Below, one piece after another: positions 52,456 through 64,000 of a DNA stretch of 64,000 nt. Each line of letters opens with the position of its first letter. Position 1 is the stretch's first letter. The position numbers and the translations under genes are program-made. The notes beneath the pieces were generated by a model. It was not told the DNA's origin, did no database searches, and saw only the letters and a program-made list of their open reading frames with translations. The DNA comes from Micromonospora nigra (lineage in GTDB: Bacteria; Actinomycetota; Actinomycetes; Mycobacteriales; Micromonosporaceae): positions 4,331,501 to 4,395,500 of the forward strand of contig NZ_FMHT01000003.1 of assembly GCF_900091585.1 (NCBI RefSeq), in the 5' to 3' direction.

Positions 52456-53108
52456 CCGTACGGCACCGCGGCGCGCTGGCGGCCATGGCCGCCGGCGTTG
52501 CCGCGCTCACCGTCGCCGCCCTGGTGGCCTGCGGTTCCCGGCCCGTCGAGGACGTGGGGGCCGAGGACGCCGCCGCGCTGGCCAGTCCCACCCCGCCCAG
52601 AGCGGGCGGCGGCTCGTCGGTGCCGGTGACCTCGGGTGACCTGCCCGAGGCGGGGCGGACCGTGCCCCCGGTGCGGCTGCGCATCCCCGCCATCGACGTC
52701 ACGGCCTCGATCAACGCGGTCGGCATCAACCGCCGCACCGGCGAGTTCGAGGTGCCGCCCAGCGTCGACGAGATCGGCTGGTACCGCTTCGGCCCCGGCC
52801 TGGAGGCCGAGGCGGGCTCGGTGGTGATCGCCGGGCACGTGGACAGCGCCGACCAGGGCGAGGGTGCCTTCTATCGGCTGCGTGAACTCGACCGGGGAGA
52901 CACCGTCACCGCCACCGGCAGCGACGGCGAGGAGCGCACCTACCGGGTCGTGGCCCGGGAGGAGTACGACAAGACGAAGATCCCGCTGGAGCGCTACTTC
53001 GCCCGCGACGGGCAGCCCCGGCTGACGTTGATCACCTGCGGTGGACCGTTCGACGCGCAGGAGCGCAGGTACCGCGACAACATCGTGATCACCGCTGTGC
53101 CGGCCTGA
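52452..53108 (+). CDS. Class E/F-type sortase with lipobox
   Basis: 218 aa. GTG 52452 overlaps the previous stop (GTGA). Catalytic set: His in [10 protein letters not shown], Cys in [11 protein letters not shown], Arg in RRYRDNIVI. The N-terminal signal ends AALVACGS, a lipobox-like LVAC, so the enzyme may be a lipoprotein and not a simple type II membrane protein. It is coupled to the DUF4397 gene, its obvious substrate. Sortases join surface proteins to the cell wall. Confidence 0.9.
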   Translation: MTVRHRGALAAMAAGVAALTVAALVACGSRPVEDVGAEDAAALASPTPPRAGGGSSVPVTSGDLPEAGRTVPPVRLRIPAIDVTASINAVGINRRTGEFEVPPSVDEIGWYRFGPGLEAEAGSVVIAGHVDSADQGEGAFYRLRELDRGDTVTATGSDGEERTYRVVAREEYDKTKIPLERYFARDGQPRLTLITCGGPFDAQERRYRDNIVITAVPA

Positions 53109-53172
53109 CCCTCCGGCGGCGGCCGGGCGCGGCGACAGCCAGCGTCAGGTTGACGGCCGGGCCGCCGCACCA

Positions 53173-53212
53173 CGGGCCGGGTCGGGAAGTGGGCACTTCC
53201 CGGCCCGGCCCG
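53173..53212 (+). terminator. Hairpin terminator after the sortase gene
   Basis: 19-base-pair stem with one G-T pair (53173-53191 with 53194-53212) and a 2-base turn. The remaining gap to 53374 is C-rich without a gene I can support. Confidence 0.85.
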
Positions 53213-53374
53213 CGTGCCCGGCCCGGCCGCACCCGCCGGCGCACCGCCGTCGCCACCCGCCGCAACACCGCCGCCGCAGGGCCGCCGCCCGCCGCAGCAC
53301 CCTCGGCACCGCCGCCGCCCGCCGGCCCCTCCGGCCCGCGAGGGCTGGCCCACAGGTCGTTAGGCTGAACCGTG

Positions 53375-54550
53375 ATGGCATACCTGGATCACGCGGCGAC
53401 CACTCCGATGCTCGACGAGGCACTGGAGGCGTACGTCGCCGCCGCCCGCGAGGTCGGGAACGCGTCCTCGCTGCACGCCGCCGGCCGCCGGGCCCGCCGC
53501 CGGGTGGAGGAGTCGCGGGAGCGGGTGGCCGCCGCCCTGGGAGCCCGCCCCTCCGAGGTGATCTTCACCGGGGGTGGCACCGAGAGCGACAACCTGGCGG
53601 TCAAGGGCATCTTCTGGGCCCGGCGCCGGGCCGCGTCGCAGCGGGACCGGGTGGTGTCGAGCGCGGTCGAGCACCACGCGGTGCTCGACGCGGTCGACTG
53701 GCTGGCCGACCACGAGCACGCCGACGTGGCCTGGCTGCCGGTCGACGGGGCGGGTCGGGTCAGCCCGGAGGCGTTGCGGGCCGAACTCGCCGCGCACGGC
53801 GACCGCGCCGCCGTGGTGACCGTGATGTGGGCCAACAACGAGGTCGGCACGGTCCAGCCGATCCCGGAACTGGCCGCGGTGGCAGCCGAGTACGGGGTGC
53901 CGGTGCACACCGACGCCGTGCAGGCGGTCGGTCAGGTGCCGGTGGACTTCGGTGCCAGCGGTGTCGCCGCGCTCACCGTCACCGGCCACAAGCTCGGCGG
54001 CCCCACCGGCATCGGTGCGCTGCTGCTCAACCGGGACACCGCCGTGGTGCCGTTGCAGCACGGCGGCGGGCAGGAACGCGACGTGCGTTCGGGCACGCTG
54101 GACACCGCCGGCATCGTGGCCTTCGCGGTCGCGGTGGAGACGGCCGTCAAGGGCCAGCAGGAGTACGCGGCCCGCGTGTCGGCGCTGCGCGACGACCTCG
54201 TCGGGCGGGTCCGCCACGCCGTGCCGGAGGTGGTGTTCAACGGCCACCCGGACGACCGGCTGCCGGGCAACGCCCACTTCTCCTTCCCCGGCTGCGAGGG
54301 GGATGCCCTGCTGCTCCTGCTGGACGCGCAGGGCATCGCCTGCTCCACCGGATCGGCCTGCTCAGCCGGCGTGGCCCAGCCCTCACACGTGCTGCTCGCC
54401 ATGGGCGCCGACGACGACCGGGCCCGGTCGTCGCTGCGGTTCTCCCTCGGCCACACCAGCACCTGTGCCGAGGTGGACGCCCTCGTCGCCGCGCTCCCGG
54501 CGGCCGTCGACCGGGCCCGCCGCGCCGCCGCCCTGCGCACTCCCCGCTGA
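53375..54550 (+). CDS. Cysteine desulfurase (NifS/IscS-like)
   Basis: 391 aa. ATG 53375 (GTG 53372 is next to it); TAGGCT (53361-53366) is 8 bases upstream, so it may be leaderless. [10 protein letters not shown] start, PLP Lys in [14 protein letters not shown], catalytic Cys in [20 protein letters not shown] and [14 protein letters not shown] near the end. It delivers sulfur from Cys; the adjacent mnmA makes tRNA 2-thiouridine the likely use. Confidence 0.95.
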   Translation: MAYLDHAATTPMLDEALEAYVAAAREVGNASSLHAAGRRARRRVEESRERVAAALGARPSEVIFTGGGTESDNLAVKGIFWARRRAASQRDRVVSSAVEHHAVLDAVDWLADHEHADVAWLPVDGAGRVSPEALRAELAAHGDRAAVVTVMWANNEVGTVQPIPELAAVAAEYGVPVHTDAVQAVGQVPVDFGASGVAALTVTGHKLGGPTGIGALLLNRDTAVVPLQHGGGQERDVRSGTLDTAGIVAFAVAVETAVKGQQEYAARVSALRDDLVGRVRHAVPEVVFNGHPDDRLPGNAHFSFPGCEGDALLLLLDAQGIACSTGSACSAGVAQPSHVLLAMGADDDRARSSLRFSLGHTSTCAEVDALVAALPAAVDRARRAAALRTPR

Positions 54551-54616
54551 CCCGGCTCGGCCCGGCGCGGTTCGGCGCGGCTCGGCCCGGCCCGGCCCGG
54601 CGCGGTCTGGTTCGGC
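54551..54616 (+). repeat. 10-base GC tandem repeat after a stop codon
   Basis: About 6.6 imperfect units of a 10-base motif close to CTCGGCCCGG, beginning directly after the cysteine desulfurase stop and running to within 96 bases of the mnmA start. Third case in this window of a short repeat placed at a stop codon. Confidence 0.7.
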
Positions 54617-54711
54617 CCACCCCGCCCCCGCCCTGCCCGGCACCGGCGGCTCGCCCGGCGTCGGCCGGAGCGACAGCGGGGATAGGCTCGACGCGAAGGG
54701 AGCGTGGTGTG

Positions 54712-55815
54712 GTGAGGGTTCTGGCGGCCATGTCCGGCGGGGTCGACTCCGCGGTGGCGGCGGCGCGTGCCGTCGAGGCGGGGCACGAGGTGACGGGCGT
54801 GCACCTGGCGCTGGCCCGTAACCCGCAGACCTACCGCACCGGGGCCCGTGGTTGCTGCACCCTGGAGGATTCGCGCGACGCCCGCCGCGCCGCCGACGTG
54901 ATCGGCATCCCGTTCTACGTGTGGGACATGGCCGACCGGTTCCACGACGACGTGGTGGACGACTTCGTCGCCGAGTACGCGGCCGGTCGTACCCCGAATC
55001 CGTGCCTACGCTGCAACGAGAAGATCAAGTTCGCCGCGGTGCTGGACCGGGCCGTCGCCCTGGGCTTCGACGCCGTGGTCACCGGCCACCACGCCCGGCT
55101 CGGCCCCGACGGGCTGCTGCGCCGCAGCGTCGACCTCGCGAAGGACCAGTCGTACGTGCTCGCGGTGCTGACCCGCGACCAGCTCGACCGGTCGATCTTC
55201 CCGCTCGGCGACTCGACCAAGGCCGAGGTGCGCGAGGAGGCCGCCCGACGCGGGCTCGCCGTGGCCGACAAGCCCGACTCGCACGACATCTGCTTCATCG
55301 CCGACGGCGACACGCGGGGCTTCCTCGCGCAGCGGTTGGGCGAAGCGCCGGGCGACGTGGTCGACGCCGCCACCGGGGCGGTCGTCGGCCGGCACGCGGG
55401 CGCGTACGCCTACACCGTCGGCCAGCGCAAGGGCCTGCACCTGGACCGGCCGGCCCCGGACGGCCGCCCCCGTTACGTGCTGTCGATCACGCCCAAGACC
55501 AACACCGTCACCGTCGGCCCGGCCGAGGCGCTGGAGGTCACCCGGGTCCGCGCCGAACGTCCCGTGTGGACGGGCGGGCCGCGGCCGGCCGGCCCGCTGG
55601 AGTGTGACGTGCAGCTACGGGCCCACGGGGACGTGGTCCCGGCCGCCGTCACCGTCGACGGCGACACCCTGCGCGCCGAGCTGCGCCGTCCCGTCCGCGG
55701 CGTGGCCGCCGGGCAGGCGATCGTGGCGTACCGCCCGGATCCGGCCGGCGACGTGGTCCTCGGCTCCGCGACCATCGGCGCGCCCGACACGACGCCCGGT
55801 ACCCTTCGGCCGTGA
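54712..55815 (+). CDS. mnmA: tRNA-specific 2-thiouridylase MnmA
   Basis: 367 aa. GTG 54712 with AAGGGAG 9 bases upstream; GTG 54709 is an alternative. PP-loop [20 protein letters not shown] at the N-terminus, catalytic pair Cys in [12 protein letters not shown] and Cys in [12 protein letters not shown], and TVGQRKGL. Adds sulfur to U34 of tRNA using the desulfurase upstream. It overlaps the MetE-like gene by 4 bases (GTGA). Confidence 0.96.
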   Translation: MRVLAAMSGGVDSAVAAARAVEAGHEVTGVHLALARNPQTYRTGARGCCTLEDSRDARRAADVIGIPFYVWDMADRFHDDVVDDFVAEYAAGRTPNPCLRCNEKIKFAAVLDRAVALGFDAVVTGHHARLGPDGLLRRSVDLAKDQSYVLAVLTRDQLDRSIFPLGDSTKAEVREEAARRGLAVADKPDSHDICFIADGDTRGFLAQRLGEAPGDVVDAATGAVVGRHAGAYAYTVGQRKGLHLDRPAPDGRPRYVLSITPKTNTVTVGPAEALEVTRVRAERPVWTGGPRPAGPLECDVQLRAHGDVVPAAVTVDGDTLRAELRRPVRGVAAGQAIVAYRPDPAGDVVLGSATIGAPDTTPGTLRP

Positions 55816-56816
55816 CAGATCAGGCGTGGCCCTGGCCGGCCGGCGCGGCGACCGGCATCGGTTCGCTGCCCGGCACCGACGTCGCCGAGGCCCAGCGGGT
55901 CGTCCTCGGTGAGCTTCCCGCGTTGCCCCACCTGCCCGAGCTGCCGGCCCGGGGGCCCGGCGCCGACCTCGTCGGCCGCACCGGCGGTCTGCTGGCGGAA
56001 CTGCCCGTCGAGCTGTACGCGGGCCGCTGGCGGGTCGCCCCGCGCCCCGGCCGGGACCTGCGACGGGCCCGCGACCTGATGGAACGTGACCTGGACCAGC
56101 TCGCGGAGCAGGCCGAGGAGTACGCCGGGCCGGTGAAGGTCCAGGCCGCGGGGCCGTTCACCCTGGCCGCGTCGGTGGAGTTGCCGATCGGCGGCCGGAT
56201 GCTGCGGGATCCGGGTGCGGTTCGCGACCTGACCGGCTCGCTCGCCGAAGGCCTGCGGTCGCACGTCGCCGCCGTCGCCCGGCGGCTGCCCCGCGCGTCG
56301 GTGCTGCTGCAACTGGACGAGCCGTCGCTGCCGACGGTGTTGGCCGGCCGGGTGCCCACCGAGAGCGGCCTGGGCGCCTACCGGGCCGTCGAGCCGGAGA
56401 CCGCGCGGGCGTTGCTGCGCACCGTGGTCGAGGCGGTCGGCGTCCCGGCGGTCGTCCACTGTTGCGCGCCCGACGTGCCGCTGGAGCTGATCCGCTCGGC
56501 GGGGGCGGTGGGCGTCGCCCTGGACCTGACCCTGCTGAGCGACTTCGACCCGCTGGGCGAGGCGGTCGACGCCGGCCTGGGCCTGCTGGCCGGGGCCGCA
56601 CCGACCCGACCGTCGCCGGCCGGTCGCGCGCCGACCTCCGCCGAGGTCGCCGACCGGGTACGCCAGGTGTGGGACCGTCTCGGCTTCCCGCGCCGGCGGC
56701 TCGCCGAGCAGGTGGTGGTCACCCCGGCCTGCGGCCTGGCCGGGGCCACGCCCGAGTACGCCCGGGCGGTGCTGGCCGCCTGCCGGGACGCCGGCCGGCG
56801 GCTCCACGAGGACTGA
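55812..56816 (+). CDS. Cobalamin-independent methionine synthase-like (MetE C-domain)
   Basis: 334 aa. Only the C-terminal catalytic domain is present, without the MetE N-terminal half. [11 protein letters not shown] start, [30 protein letters not shown], zinc ligands His-Cys in VVHCCAPD and Cys in [16 protein letters not shown]. Short archaeal and actinomycete relatives are called methionine synthase or MetE-like; the methyl donor is unclear. Coupled to mnmA (GTGA). Confidence 0.88.
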   Translation: MTDQAWPWPAGAATGIGSLPGTDVAEAQRVVLGELPALPHLPELPARGPGADLVGRTGGLLAELPVELYAGRWRVAPRPGRDLRRARDLMERDLDQLAEQAEEYAGPVKVQAAGPFTLAASVELPIGGRMLRDPGAVRDLTGSLAEGLRSHVAAVARRLPRASVLLQLDEPSLPTVLAGRVPTESGLGAYRAVEPETARALLRTVVEAVGVPAVVHCCAPDVPLELIRSAGAVGVALDLTLLSDFDPLGEAVDAGLGLLAGAAPTRPSPAGRAPTSAEVADRVRQVWDRLGFPRRRLAEQVVVTPACGLAGATPEYARAVLAACRDAGRRLHED

Positions 56817-56929
56817 CCCTGTCGTCCCGTCGGGGCACCGATCCGGCGGGCCGTCCCGGGTACCGGCCGCCCGGCCCCACAGCACCGCCGGGACCGACGG
56901 CGGGTGCGGCGGCGGGGCATGATCGTTGC

Positions 56930-57931
56930 ATGACCGACTCCCCGCTGCGCCGCGCGTCCGGTTCGCTGTTCGGGCTCGCCTACGGCGACGCCCTGGGCAG
57001 GCCCACCGAGTTCCTGACCGTCGCCGAGATCGACGACCGCTTCGGCCCGGCCGGGCCCCGCGACCTCGACGGTGACCCGGCCCCGGTCACCGACGACACC
57101 CAGATGGCGCTGGCGGTGGGCTGGGCGTTGCGCGACGCGCCCCGGTGGACACCGGAGGCCGTCGAGCCGCTGCTGCGGCAGCGCTTCCTGGACTGGGCGG
57201 TCAGCCCCGACAACAACCGCGCACCGGGCATGACGTGCCTGCGGGCCTGCGGTGAGCTGGGTCGGGGACTGCGCTGGCAGGAGGCCACCGAGGCCGGCTC
57301 GAAGGGCTGCGGGGCGAACATGCGGGTCACCCCGGTCGGGCTGCTCGACGTCGACCTCGACACCCTCGCCGGGCTGGCCCAGCTCCAGGCGGGGTTGACG
57401 CACGGGCATCCCACCGGCCTGGCGGCGAGCGAGCTGACCGCGTACGCGGTGCGGGTGCTGCGCGACGGCGCGACCCTGGCGGAGCTGCCCGCCCTGCTCA
57501 CCGACCGGGCCCGCACGCAGCGCGACGTCTACCGGGGCGACTGGCTGGGCGACCTGTGGCAGCGGCCGGGCGCGTCGACGCCGCAGGAGTTCGTCGCCCG
57601 GGGCTGGGACGAGTGCCTGGCCGTGCTCGACCGGCTCACCGCCGCGTTGGCCGCGCCGGACGACGGCGGTGACCCGTGCCGGCACACGGGCGAGGGCTGG
57701 ATCGCCGAGGAGGCCCTGGTCACCGCGCTGTACTGCGCGGTCCGGCACGCCGACGACCCGGTCGCCGCGCTGACCCGGGGCGCGCGTACCGCCGGGGACT
57801 CCGACTCGATCGCCGCGCTGGCGGGCGCCTTCGTGGGCGCGGCGCACGGGATGGCCGCCTGGCCCGCCGGCTGGGCCACCCGCATCGAGTACGCCGACCA
57901 GCTCACCGCCCTCGCCACCGGCTGGGACTGA
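56930..57931 (+). CDS. ADP-ribosylglycohydrolase family protein
   Basis: 333 aa. Metal-binding motifs: LFGLAYGDALGRPTEFLTV, VTDDTQMALAVGWAL and TAGDSDSIAALAGAFVGAAHG (the GDSDS pair of Asp). DraG/ADP-ribosylhydrolase fold, probably removing ADP-ribose from proteins or metabolites. CATGAT 6 bases upstream and no ribosome site suggest a leaderless start. Convergent with the PemK-like gene. Confidence 0.93.
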   Translation: MTDSPLRRASGSLFGLAYGDALGRPTEFLTVAEIDDRFGPAGPRDLDGDPAPVTDDTQMALAVGWALRDAPRWTPEAVEPLLRQRFLDWAVSPDNNRAPGMTCLRACGELGRGLRWQEATEAGSKGCGANMRVTPVGLLDVDLDTLAGLAQLQAGLTHGHPTGLAASELTAYAVRVLRDGATLAELPALLTDRARTQRDVYRGDWLGDLWQRPGASTPQEFVARGWDECLAVLDRLTAALAAPDDGGDPCRHTGEGWIAEEALVTALYCAVRHADDPVAALTRGARTAGDSDSIAALAGAFVGAAHGMAAWPAGWATRIEYADQLTALATGWD

Positions 57932-58009
57932 CCCACCGACCGCCGGTCGACGACGGGGCACGGTGCGGTCGGGAGGCCGAGTCCCCGGGAGGCGCCGTCG
58001 GGTGGGTGG

Positions 58010-58573
58010 TCAGCCGGTGGGGAGGTGGGGAAGGCGGCGGAGCCGACGCCACAGGGCGGGGTCGCAGGTGCCGGCGCGGTCCTGGAAGTCCGCGCGGTCC
58101 ACCTCGACGGCCTCGGCGACGTCGAGGAAGCTGTCGTGTTCCGCCCCGGGATCCCAGTCCCGGGTGGGGATCCGGACGTGGTCGTCCCGGTCGCTGCGGT
58201 CCCGGCTGGTGATCTTGAGGACGTCCGCCGCGCTGCCGTCGACCCGCAGCACCAGGCAGGGGCGCACCTTCGAACCGGTGCCGTCGGCGTACGGCACGTC
58301 GGCCCACCAGATCTCGCCCGGCCGGGGCGCGTCCCCGGCGGTCGTGCCGCCGGCCCGGGGCCGGGGCGGGGTGCCCGACCGCCCCGGGACACGGGTGCCG
58401 CGACCACCCGCCGGTCGGGTCCGGGGTCGGGGTCGGGTCGTGGTGCCGCGCCCGCCCGCCCGGTCGGGCCTCCTGCGGGCATCACCCCCGGCGCGTCGTC
58501 GCCAGTCGCCCCACGCCCAGCCGGCGGCCACGGCCAGCACGATCACCAGCCCCCAGAGCAGCCACTCGGGCAT
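58010..58573 (-). CDS. Membrane-tethered PemK/MazF-fold protein
   Basis: 187 aa. ATG 58573 is chosen because the longer frame lacks sense. N-terminal helix MPEWLLWGLVIVLAVAAGWAWG, then an Arg/Pro/Gly-rich linker (about 25-85). The PemK-like domain follows: RPGEIWWADVPYADGTGSKVRP, CLVLRVDG, VLKITSRDRSDRDDHVRIPT, SFLDVAEAVEVDRADF. MazF/PemK toxins cut RNA; the conserved Arg after VRP and the Ser/Thr of ITSRD are present. No antitoxin gene adjoins it, so it may be a membrane-kept enzyme and not a classical toxin. Confidence 0.8.
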   Translation of the reverse strand: MPEWLLWGLVIVLAVAAGWAWGDWRRRAGGDARRRPDRAGGRGTTTRPRPRTRPAGGRGTRVPGRSGTPPRPRAGGTTAGDAPRPGEIWWADVPYADGTGSKVRPCLVLRVDGSAADVLKITSRDRSDRDDHVRIPTRDWDPGAEHDSFLDVAEAVEVDRADFQDRAGTCDPALWRRLRRLPHLPTG

Positions 58574-58742
58574 CGCGTACCCCCATCCGGTGGTGTGTCG
58601 CGGCGTGGCCGCCGGGTTCGCGGGCCGGGGTGCCCGGTCACCTCGCGGGCGGCCCGCCGTCCGGCGATCCTCGCACGACGGCGGCGGCATCGTCGGGTGG
58701 GACGGCGAAGTGTCCCACCCGACCGATACGGTGCCGGGGTAG

Positions 58743-60899
<2,157 letters not shown>

Positions 60900-61043
60900 C
60901 CAGACACCGGGCCCGGTCGCGTATACCAAGTTAGTTACGACTACGACCGATTCGTGGCTGTCGTACCGGGAATTCGGCCACGGAGGGCGTTTCATGGGTG
61001 CACGGCGCGTGCACGGCGCGTCGGGGGCGTCCCGGGAGGTGTG

Positions 61044-63563
61044 ATGGAGCCCGCCGATCCGCGCAACCTCGTCCCACCGAGGCGGCTTGCCCAGTTCTCC
61101 GCCTTCGTGGTCGGGGTGCTGGCCGTGGCGGCGGCCCTGTCGGCCGGATCGCTGGCGGCGCTGCCGGGGCGGCTGCCCGACCTGCCGCCCGCGTTCTGGA
61201 CGATGGCCGCGCTCGCCGTGGCCTGCGACGCCCGCCCCTTCGTCCCGCCCGGCCGCCGACAGACCTCGGCGGTGTTCCCGTCCACCTGCTTCACCTTCGC
61301 GATCCTGCTCGGGTGGGGGCTCGGCCCGGCGGTCGCCGTGCAGGCGGTCGCCGTGCTCGTCTCCGGTTGGCGACTGCGGTACGCCCTGTGGCGGACGGCC
61401 TTCAACGTCGGCCAGTACGCCTGTGCGCTGGCAGCCGCGTACGCGATCACCCGGCTCGGGCCCGGCGGCGTCTTCGAGGGCGGCAGGCTCAGCGGGCCCG
61501 ATGTCGCGGCCGTGGGCGCCGCCGCAGCCGCCTGGTTCCTGGTCAACTACGGCCTGGTCAGCGCGGCCGTGCGGCTGCGGTTCGGGGAACGGTGGTGGCC
61601 GAACGCCCGGCGGGGGCTGCCGATCGAGCTGTTGTCCACCGGGTCGCTGCTGCTGCTCGCCCCGGTGCTGGTGACCGCCGCCCGGGCCAGCGCGATGCTG
61701 ATCCCGCTGGTGCTGGTGCCGCTGTTCGCGGTCTACCGGATGGCCCGGCTCACCGTCGAACAGCAGCAGCTCGCCGCCCTCGATCCGCTCACCGGCCTGC
61801 CCAATCGCAAGGCGTTGCTGGCCGAGGTGGGGGAGCAGGTGCACCGGCACGCCGAACGGGCCGCCCGTGGTGCGCCGGACGCCCGCCTGGCCCTGCTGCT
61901 GATCGACCTGGACCGGTTCAAGCACGTCAACGACGCCCTCGGCCACGCGGTGGGCGACCGGCTCCTGGTGGAGGTCAGTGCCCGGCTGACCGCCGCCGTC
62001 GACAGCGACGACATGGTGGCCCGGCTCGGTGGAGACGAGTTCGCCATCGTCAAGACCGACCTGGCCGACGTCGGCGAGGCCCGAGCGTTGGCTGACCGGG
62101 TGGTCCGTGCGCTGGCCGCCCCGGTGCCGCTGGACGGGTTGCCGCTGGACGTCGGCGGCTCCATCGGGATCGCGTTGTTCCCCGACCACGGCGAGGACTT
62201 CGCCACCCTCATGCGGCACGCCGACGTGGCAATGTACGACGCGAAGAACCGCGACGACACCGTCGCCGTCTACACCGCCGAGTCCGACCACAACTCCGCC
62301 GAGCGGCTGGGGTTGCTGGCCGATCTGCGCCGGGTCCTGGAGTCCGGGCCGCCCACGGGCCGGGGTGGGCCGGCCCGGATCGGGGCGGTGGGCGGGGACG
62401 GGGCAGCGCTGCCGGCGGTGCCGGGACTGCCGGGGGAGGCCCTGACGAGCGGCGGCGACGGGCTGCCGGGGGAGACCCTGACGAGCGGCAACGACGGGCT
62501 GCCGGGTGGGGTGCGCGGCCGGCGGCGGTCGCCCGGACGACCGACGATCCGGTGGTGGCCACGCCGTCGGCAGTCGCCCGAGCCGGTCGACGACGAGCTG
62601 ATCAGTCGGATCGTCACCGGAGCGGACCCGATCCGGCGGCGCACCGCGGCCGGGCGGGCCACCGAAGGGGCGGGCGTGGACCGGCGGGCCACCGAAGGGG
62701 CGGGCATGGACCAGCGGGCCGCCGAAGGGGCGGGCGCGGCGGCGACGGAAGCAGTGGCAGCGGGCGCGGCGAGCGCCGACGCCGGTGAGATCACGATGTA
62801 CTACCAGCCGCAGGTCGCCATCGCCACCGGCGAGGTGGTGGGCGTCGAGGCGCTGCTGCGCTGGTGGCATCCCGTGCGGGGCATGGTCGACCCGGGTGAG
62901 CTGATCCAGGTGGCCGAGCAGAGCGCGGTGATGCGGCTGCTCACCCGGCGCGTCGTCGACGACGTGGTGGCGCAACTGGCGAAATGGTCGGCCGCCGGGA
63001 TCGCCCTGCGCGCCGCGCTCAACGTCAGCGTGCGCGACCTGCACGACGGCGAGATCGTCGACCACATCGCCGACCGGCTCACCCGCTACGGCGTACCTCC
63101 GCAGCGGCTGCAACTGGAGATCACCGAGGGGGCGCTGATGGCCGACCCCCGCCGGGTGCTGGCCACCATCTCCCGGTTGCACCGCATCGGCGTGGGCATC
63201 GCCCTGGACGACTTCGGCACCGGCTACTCCTCCCTCCAACACCTGCGGCGGCTGCCGCTGGCGGAGGTCAAGGTGGACCGTTCGTTCGTCCTCGGCATGG
63301 CCGACGACGCCGACGACGCCGCGATCGTCCGGTCGACGATCGAACTGGCGGGGGCGCTGGGGCTGCGGGTGGTCGCCGAGGGCGTCGAGGACGAGCGGAC
63401 CTGGCGGATGCTGCACGCCGCCGGCTGCGACGCGGCCCAGGGCTGGTTCTACGCGCGCCCGATGCCGGCGGACGAACTGGTGGGCTGGTTGGCCCGGTAC
63501 CGGCCGGTGCGCCCCCTGACCGCCCACGACGAACCGGACCTGCCCCGCCGCCACCCCCGCTGA
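61044..63563 (+). CDS. Membrane GGDEF-EAL cyclic-di-GMP protein with repeat insert
   Basis: 839 aa. ATG 61044 follows GGGAGG. About seven membrane helices (residues 10-240), GGDEF domain ([20 protein letters not shown], intact GGDEF near 330), then an EAL domain with all usual catalytic residues ([55 protein letters not shown]). The inhibitory RxxD site before GGDEF is lost. About 145 residues of repeat-rich low-complexity sequence separate the first EAL helix ([10 protein letters not shown]) from its first strand (ITMYYQPQV). Likely a bifunctional cyclase or phosphodiesterase. Confidence 0.93.
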   Translation: MEPADPRNLVPPRRLAQFSAFVVGVLAVAAALSAGSLAALPGRLPDLPPAFWTMAALAVACDARPFVPPGRRQTSAVFPSTCFTFAILLGWGLGPAVAVQAVAVLVSGWRLRYALWRTAFNVGQYACALAAAYAITRLGPGGVFEGGRLSGPDVAAVGAAAAAWFLVNYGLVSAAVRLRFGERWWPNARRGLPIELLSTGSLLLLAPVLVTAARASAMLIPLVLVPLFAVYRMARLTVEQQQLAALDPLTGLPNRKALLAEVGEQVHRHAERAARGAPDARLALLLIDLDRFKHVNDALGHAVGDRLLVEVSARLTAAVDSDDMVARLGGDEFAIVKTDLADVGEARALADRVVRALAAPVPLDGLPLDVGGSIGIALFPDHGEDFATLMRHADVAMYDAKNRDDTVAVYTAESDHNSAERLGLLADLRRVLESGPPTGRGGPARIGAVGGDGAALPAVPGLPGEALTSGGDGLPGETLTSGNDGLPGGVRGRRRSPGRPTIRWWPRRRQSPEPVDDELISRIVTGADPIRRRTAAGRATEGAGVDRRATEGAGMDQRAAEGAGAAATEAVAAGAASADAGEITMYYQPQVAIATGEVVGVEALLRWWHPVRGMVDPGELIQVAEQSAVMRLLTRRVVDDVVAQLAKWSAAGIALRAALNVSVRDLHDGEIVDHIADRLTRYGVPPQRLQLEITEGALMADPRRVLATISRLHRIGVGIALDDFGTGYSSLQHLRRLPLAEVKVDRSFVLGMADDADDAAIVRSTIELAGALGLRVVAEGVEDERTWRMLHAAGCDAAQGWFYARPMPADELVGWLARYRPVRPLTAHDEPDLPRRHPR
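62424..62510 (+). repeat. 36-base in-frame repeat in GGDEF-EAL gene
   Basis: Two full units (62424-62459 and 62460-62495) and 15 bases of a third; each encodes GLPGE(A/T)LTSG(G/N)D. In the low-complexity insert. Confidence 0.85.
62655..62744 (+). repeat. 30-base in-frame repeat in GGDEF-EAL gene
   Basis: Three units (62655-62684, 62685-62714, 62715-62744) encoding [20 protein letters not shown] and [10 protein letters not shown]. In phase with the gene and directly before the EAL core. Confidence 0.85.
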
Positions 63564-63604
63564 GCCCTCCCGGTCGCCCCGGCCGTCCCGACCCGGGCAC
63601 GACA

Positions 63605-63622
63605 CCCCCGCAGGAGCGGGGG
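63605..63622 (+). terminator. Hairpin terminator after the GGDEF-EAL gene
   Basis: 7-base-pair GC stem CCCCCGC-AGGA-GCGGGGG, 41 bases after the stop codon. Confidence 0.6.
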
Positions 63623-63739
63623 GAGGGGGCAACGGCGGGGCGCGGACGGAGCAATAGACTCGCTGCGGTCACCGCGCGTCACGCTCCACCGGCCGCGGCC
63701 GGCCCACCCAGAACAGGACAGCCGACGAAGGGGGCACCG

Positions 63740-64000
63740 ATGGCCGCCATCTCCCGCGAGGAGGTCGCGCACCTCGCGCGACTGTCGCGGCTCGCCGTGA
63801 CGGAGGAGGAACTCGACACCTTCGCCGGCCAGCTCGACGTGATCCTCCAGGCGGTCGCCCAGGTCGGCGAGGTCACCGCCGCGGACATCCCGCCGACCTC
63901 GCACTCCGTGCCGCTGACCAACGTCCTGCGGGACGACGTCGTGGTGCCCGGCCTCGCCCCCGAGGAGGCCCTGTCGGGCGCACCCGACGCCGAGCAGCAG
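63740..64000 (+). CDS. gatC: Glu/Asp-tRNA amidotransferase subunit C, 3' end cut
   Basis: First 87 codons; the reading frame runs off the window. ATG 63740 with AAGGGGG upstream. GatC signature [20 protein letters not shown], then [41 protein letters not shown] (63655-63660) could be the -10 box. GatC stabilises GatA in the GatCAB enzyme that makes Gln-tRNA or Asn-tRNA; gatA and gatB are expected just past the window. Full-length relatives are about 100 aa, so little is missing. Confidence 0.95.
   Translation, partial: MAAISREEVAHLARLSRLAVTEEELDTFAGQLDVILQAVAQVGEVTAADIPPTSHSVPLTNVLRDDVVVPGLAPEEALSGAPDAEQQ

Noticed and set aside
53213..53374. Small C-rich reading frames before the cysteine desulfurase gene
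   Set aside because: Pro/Ala runs from simple GCC repeats, no ribosome site, and no consistent coding pattern.
55600..55812. Riboswitch before the MetE-like gene
   Set aside because: The gene starts inside the mnmA stop (GTGA), leaving no leader.
60910..60925. ACCGGGCCCGGT palindrome after ligA as a terminator
   Set aside because: A 12-base palindrome with no loop cannot form a useful hairpin.

Overview
The window is very GC-rich, densely packed DNA of an actinomycete. The gene families point to Micromonosporaceae, most likely Micromonospora: a DUF5753 helix-turn-helix regulator with a DUF397 partner, a conservon (CvnA-D), an ECF sigma factor with an RskA-type anti-sigma factor, two DUF6232 membrane proteins, and many 4-base ATGA/GTGA start-stop overlaps. 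The genus is inferred from gene content and not tested. I found no tRNA, rRNA, CRISPR array, insertion sequence or prophage.

Layout. 1-8.3 kb is an accessory block. A SNF2-type helicase, cut by the window edge, converges on a three-gene operon: a small protein, a STAND-like NTPase with two P-loop regions, and a 14-blade WD40 protein. The WD40 protein ends in what looks like a degenerate NYN domain and an OST-HTH domain. This is the best candidate for an undescribed conflict or surveillance system. 8.5-14.1 kb holds a LecA-like secreted protein, a secreted DUF4394 protein, the wreck of a secreted beta-helix protein, a sugar isomerase-like gene, and the HTH/DUF397 pair next to two small Micromonospora-type genes. 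14.2-20.6 kb holds a DUF72 protein, a sulfotransferase, a Clp-N/HTH regulator under its own twin operator, a two-component system and a GNAT protein. 20.9-25.4 kb is a self-regulated TetR operon, a GH3 N-acetylhexosaminidase and a divergent ROK regulator. 25.6-32.4 kb holds an ABC exporter, a lone ABC ATPase with ribokinase, a GlxA-type regulator divergent from a rhodanese, and membrane or coiled proteins.

32.5-43.8 kb contains an SDR, the four-gene conservon flanked by two DUF6232 paralogues, an enoyl-CoA hydratase, an IlvG-like ThDP enzyme, a DrrAB-like exporter and three small membrane genes. 43.8-53.1 kb holds a GNAT pair, etfBA, a P-type cation ATPase and the sigK-like/rskA-like pair. 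The pair is divergent from a DUF4397 surface protein and a sortase, and matched ECF-type promoters face outwards between them. 53.4-64 kb is housekeeping: cysteine desulfurase and mnmA (tRNA thiolation), a MetE-like enzyme, ADP-ribosylglycohydrolase, a membrane-tethered PemK/MazF-fold protein, ligA, a GGDEF-EAL protein with a repeat-rich insert inside the EAL domain, and the start of gatC.

Recurring themes are leaderless starts (a TANNNT-type -10 box 6-8 bases before the start codon) and short tandem repeats placed directly at stop codons at about 20.6, 42.4 and 54.55 kb.
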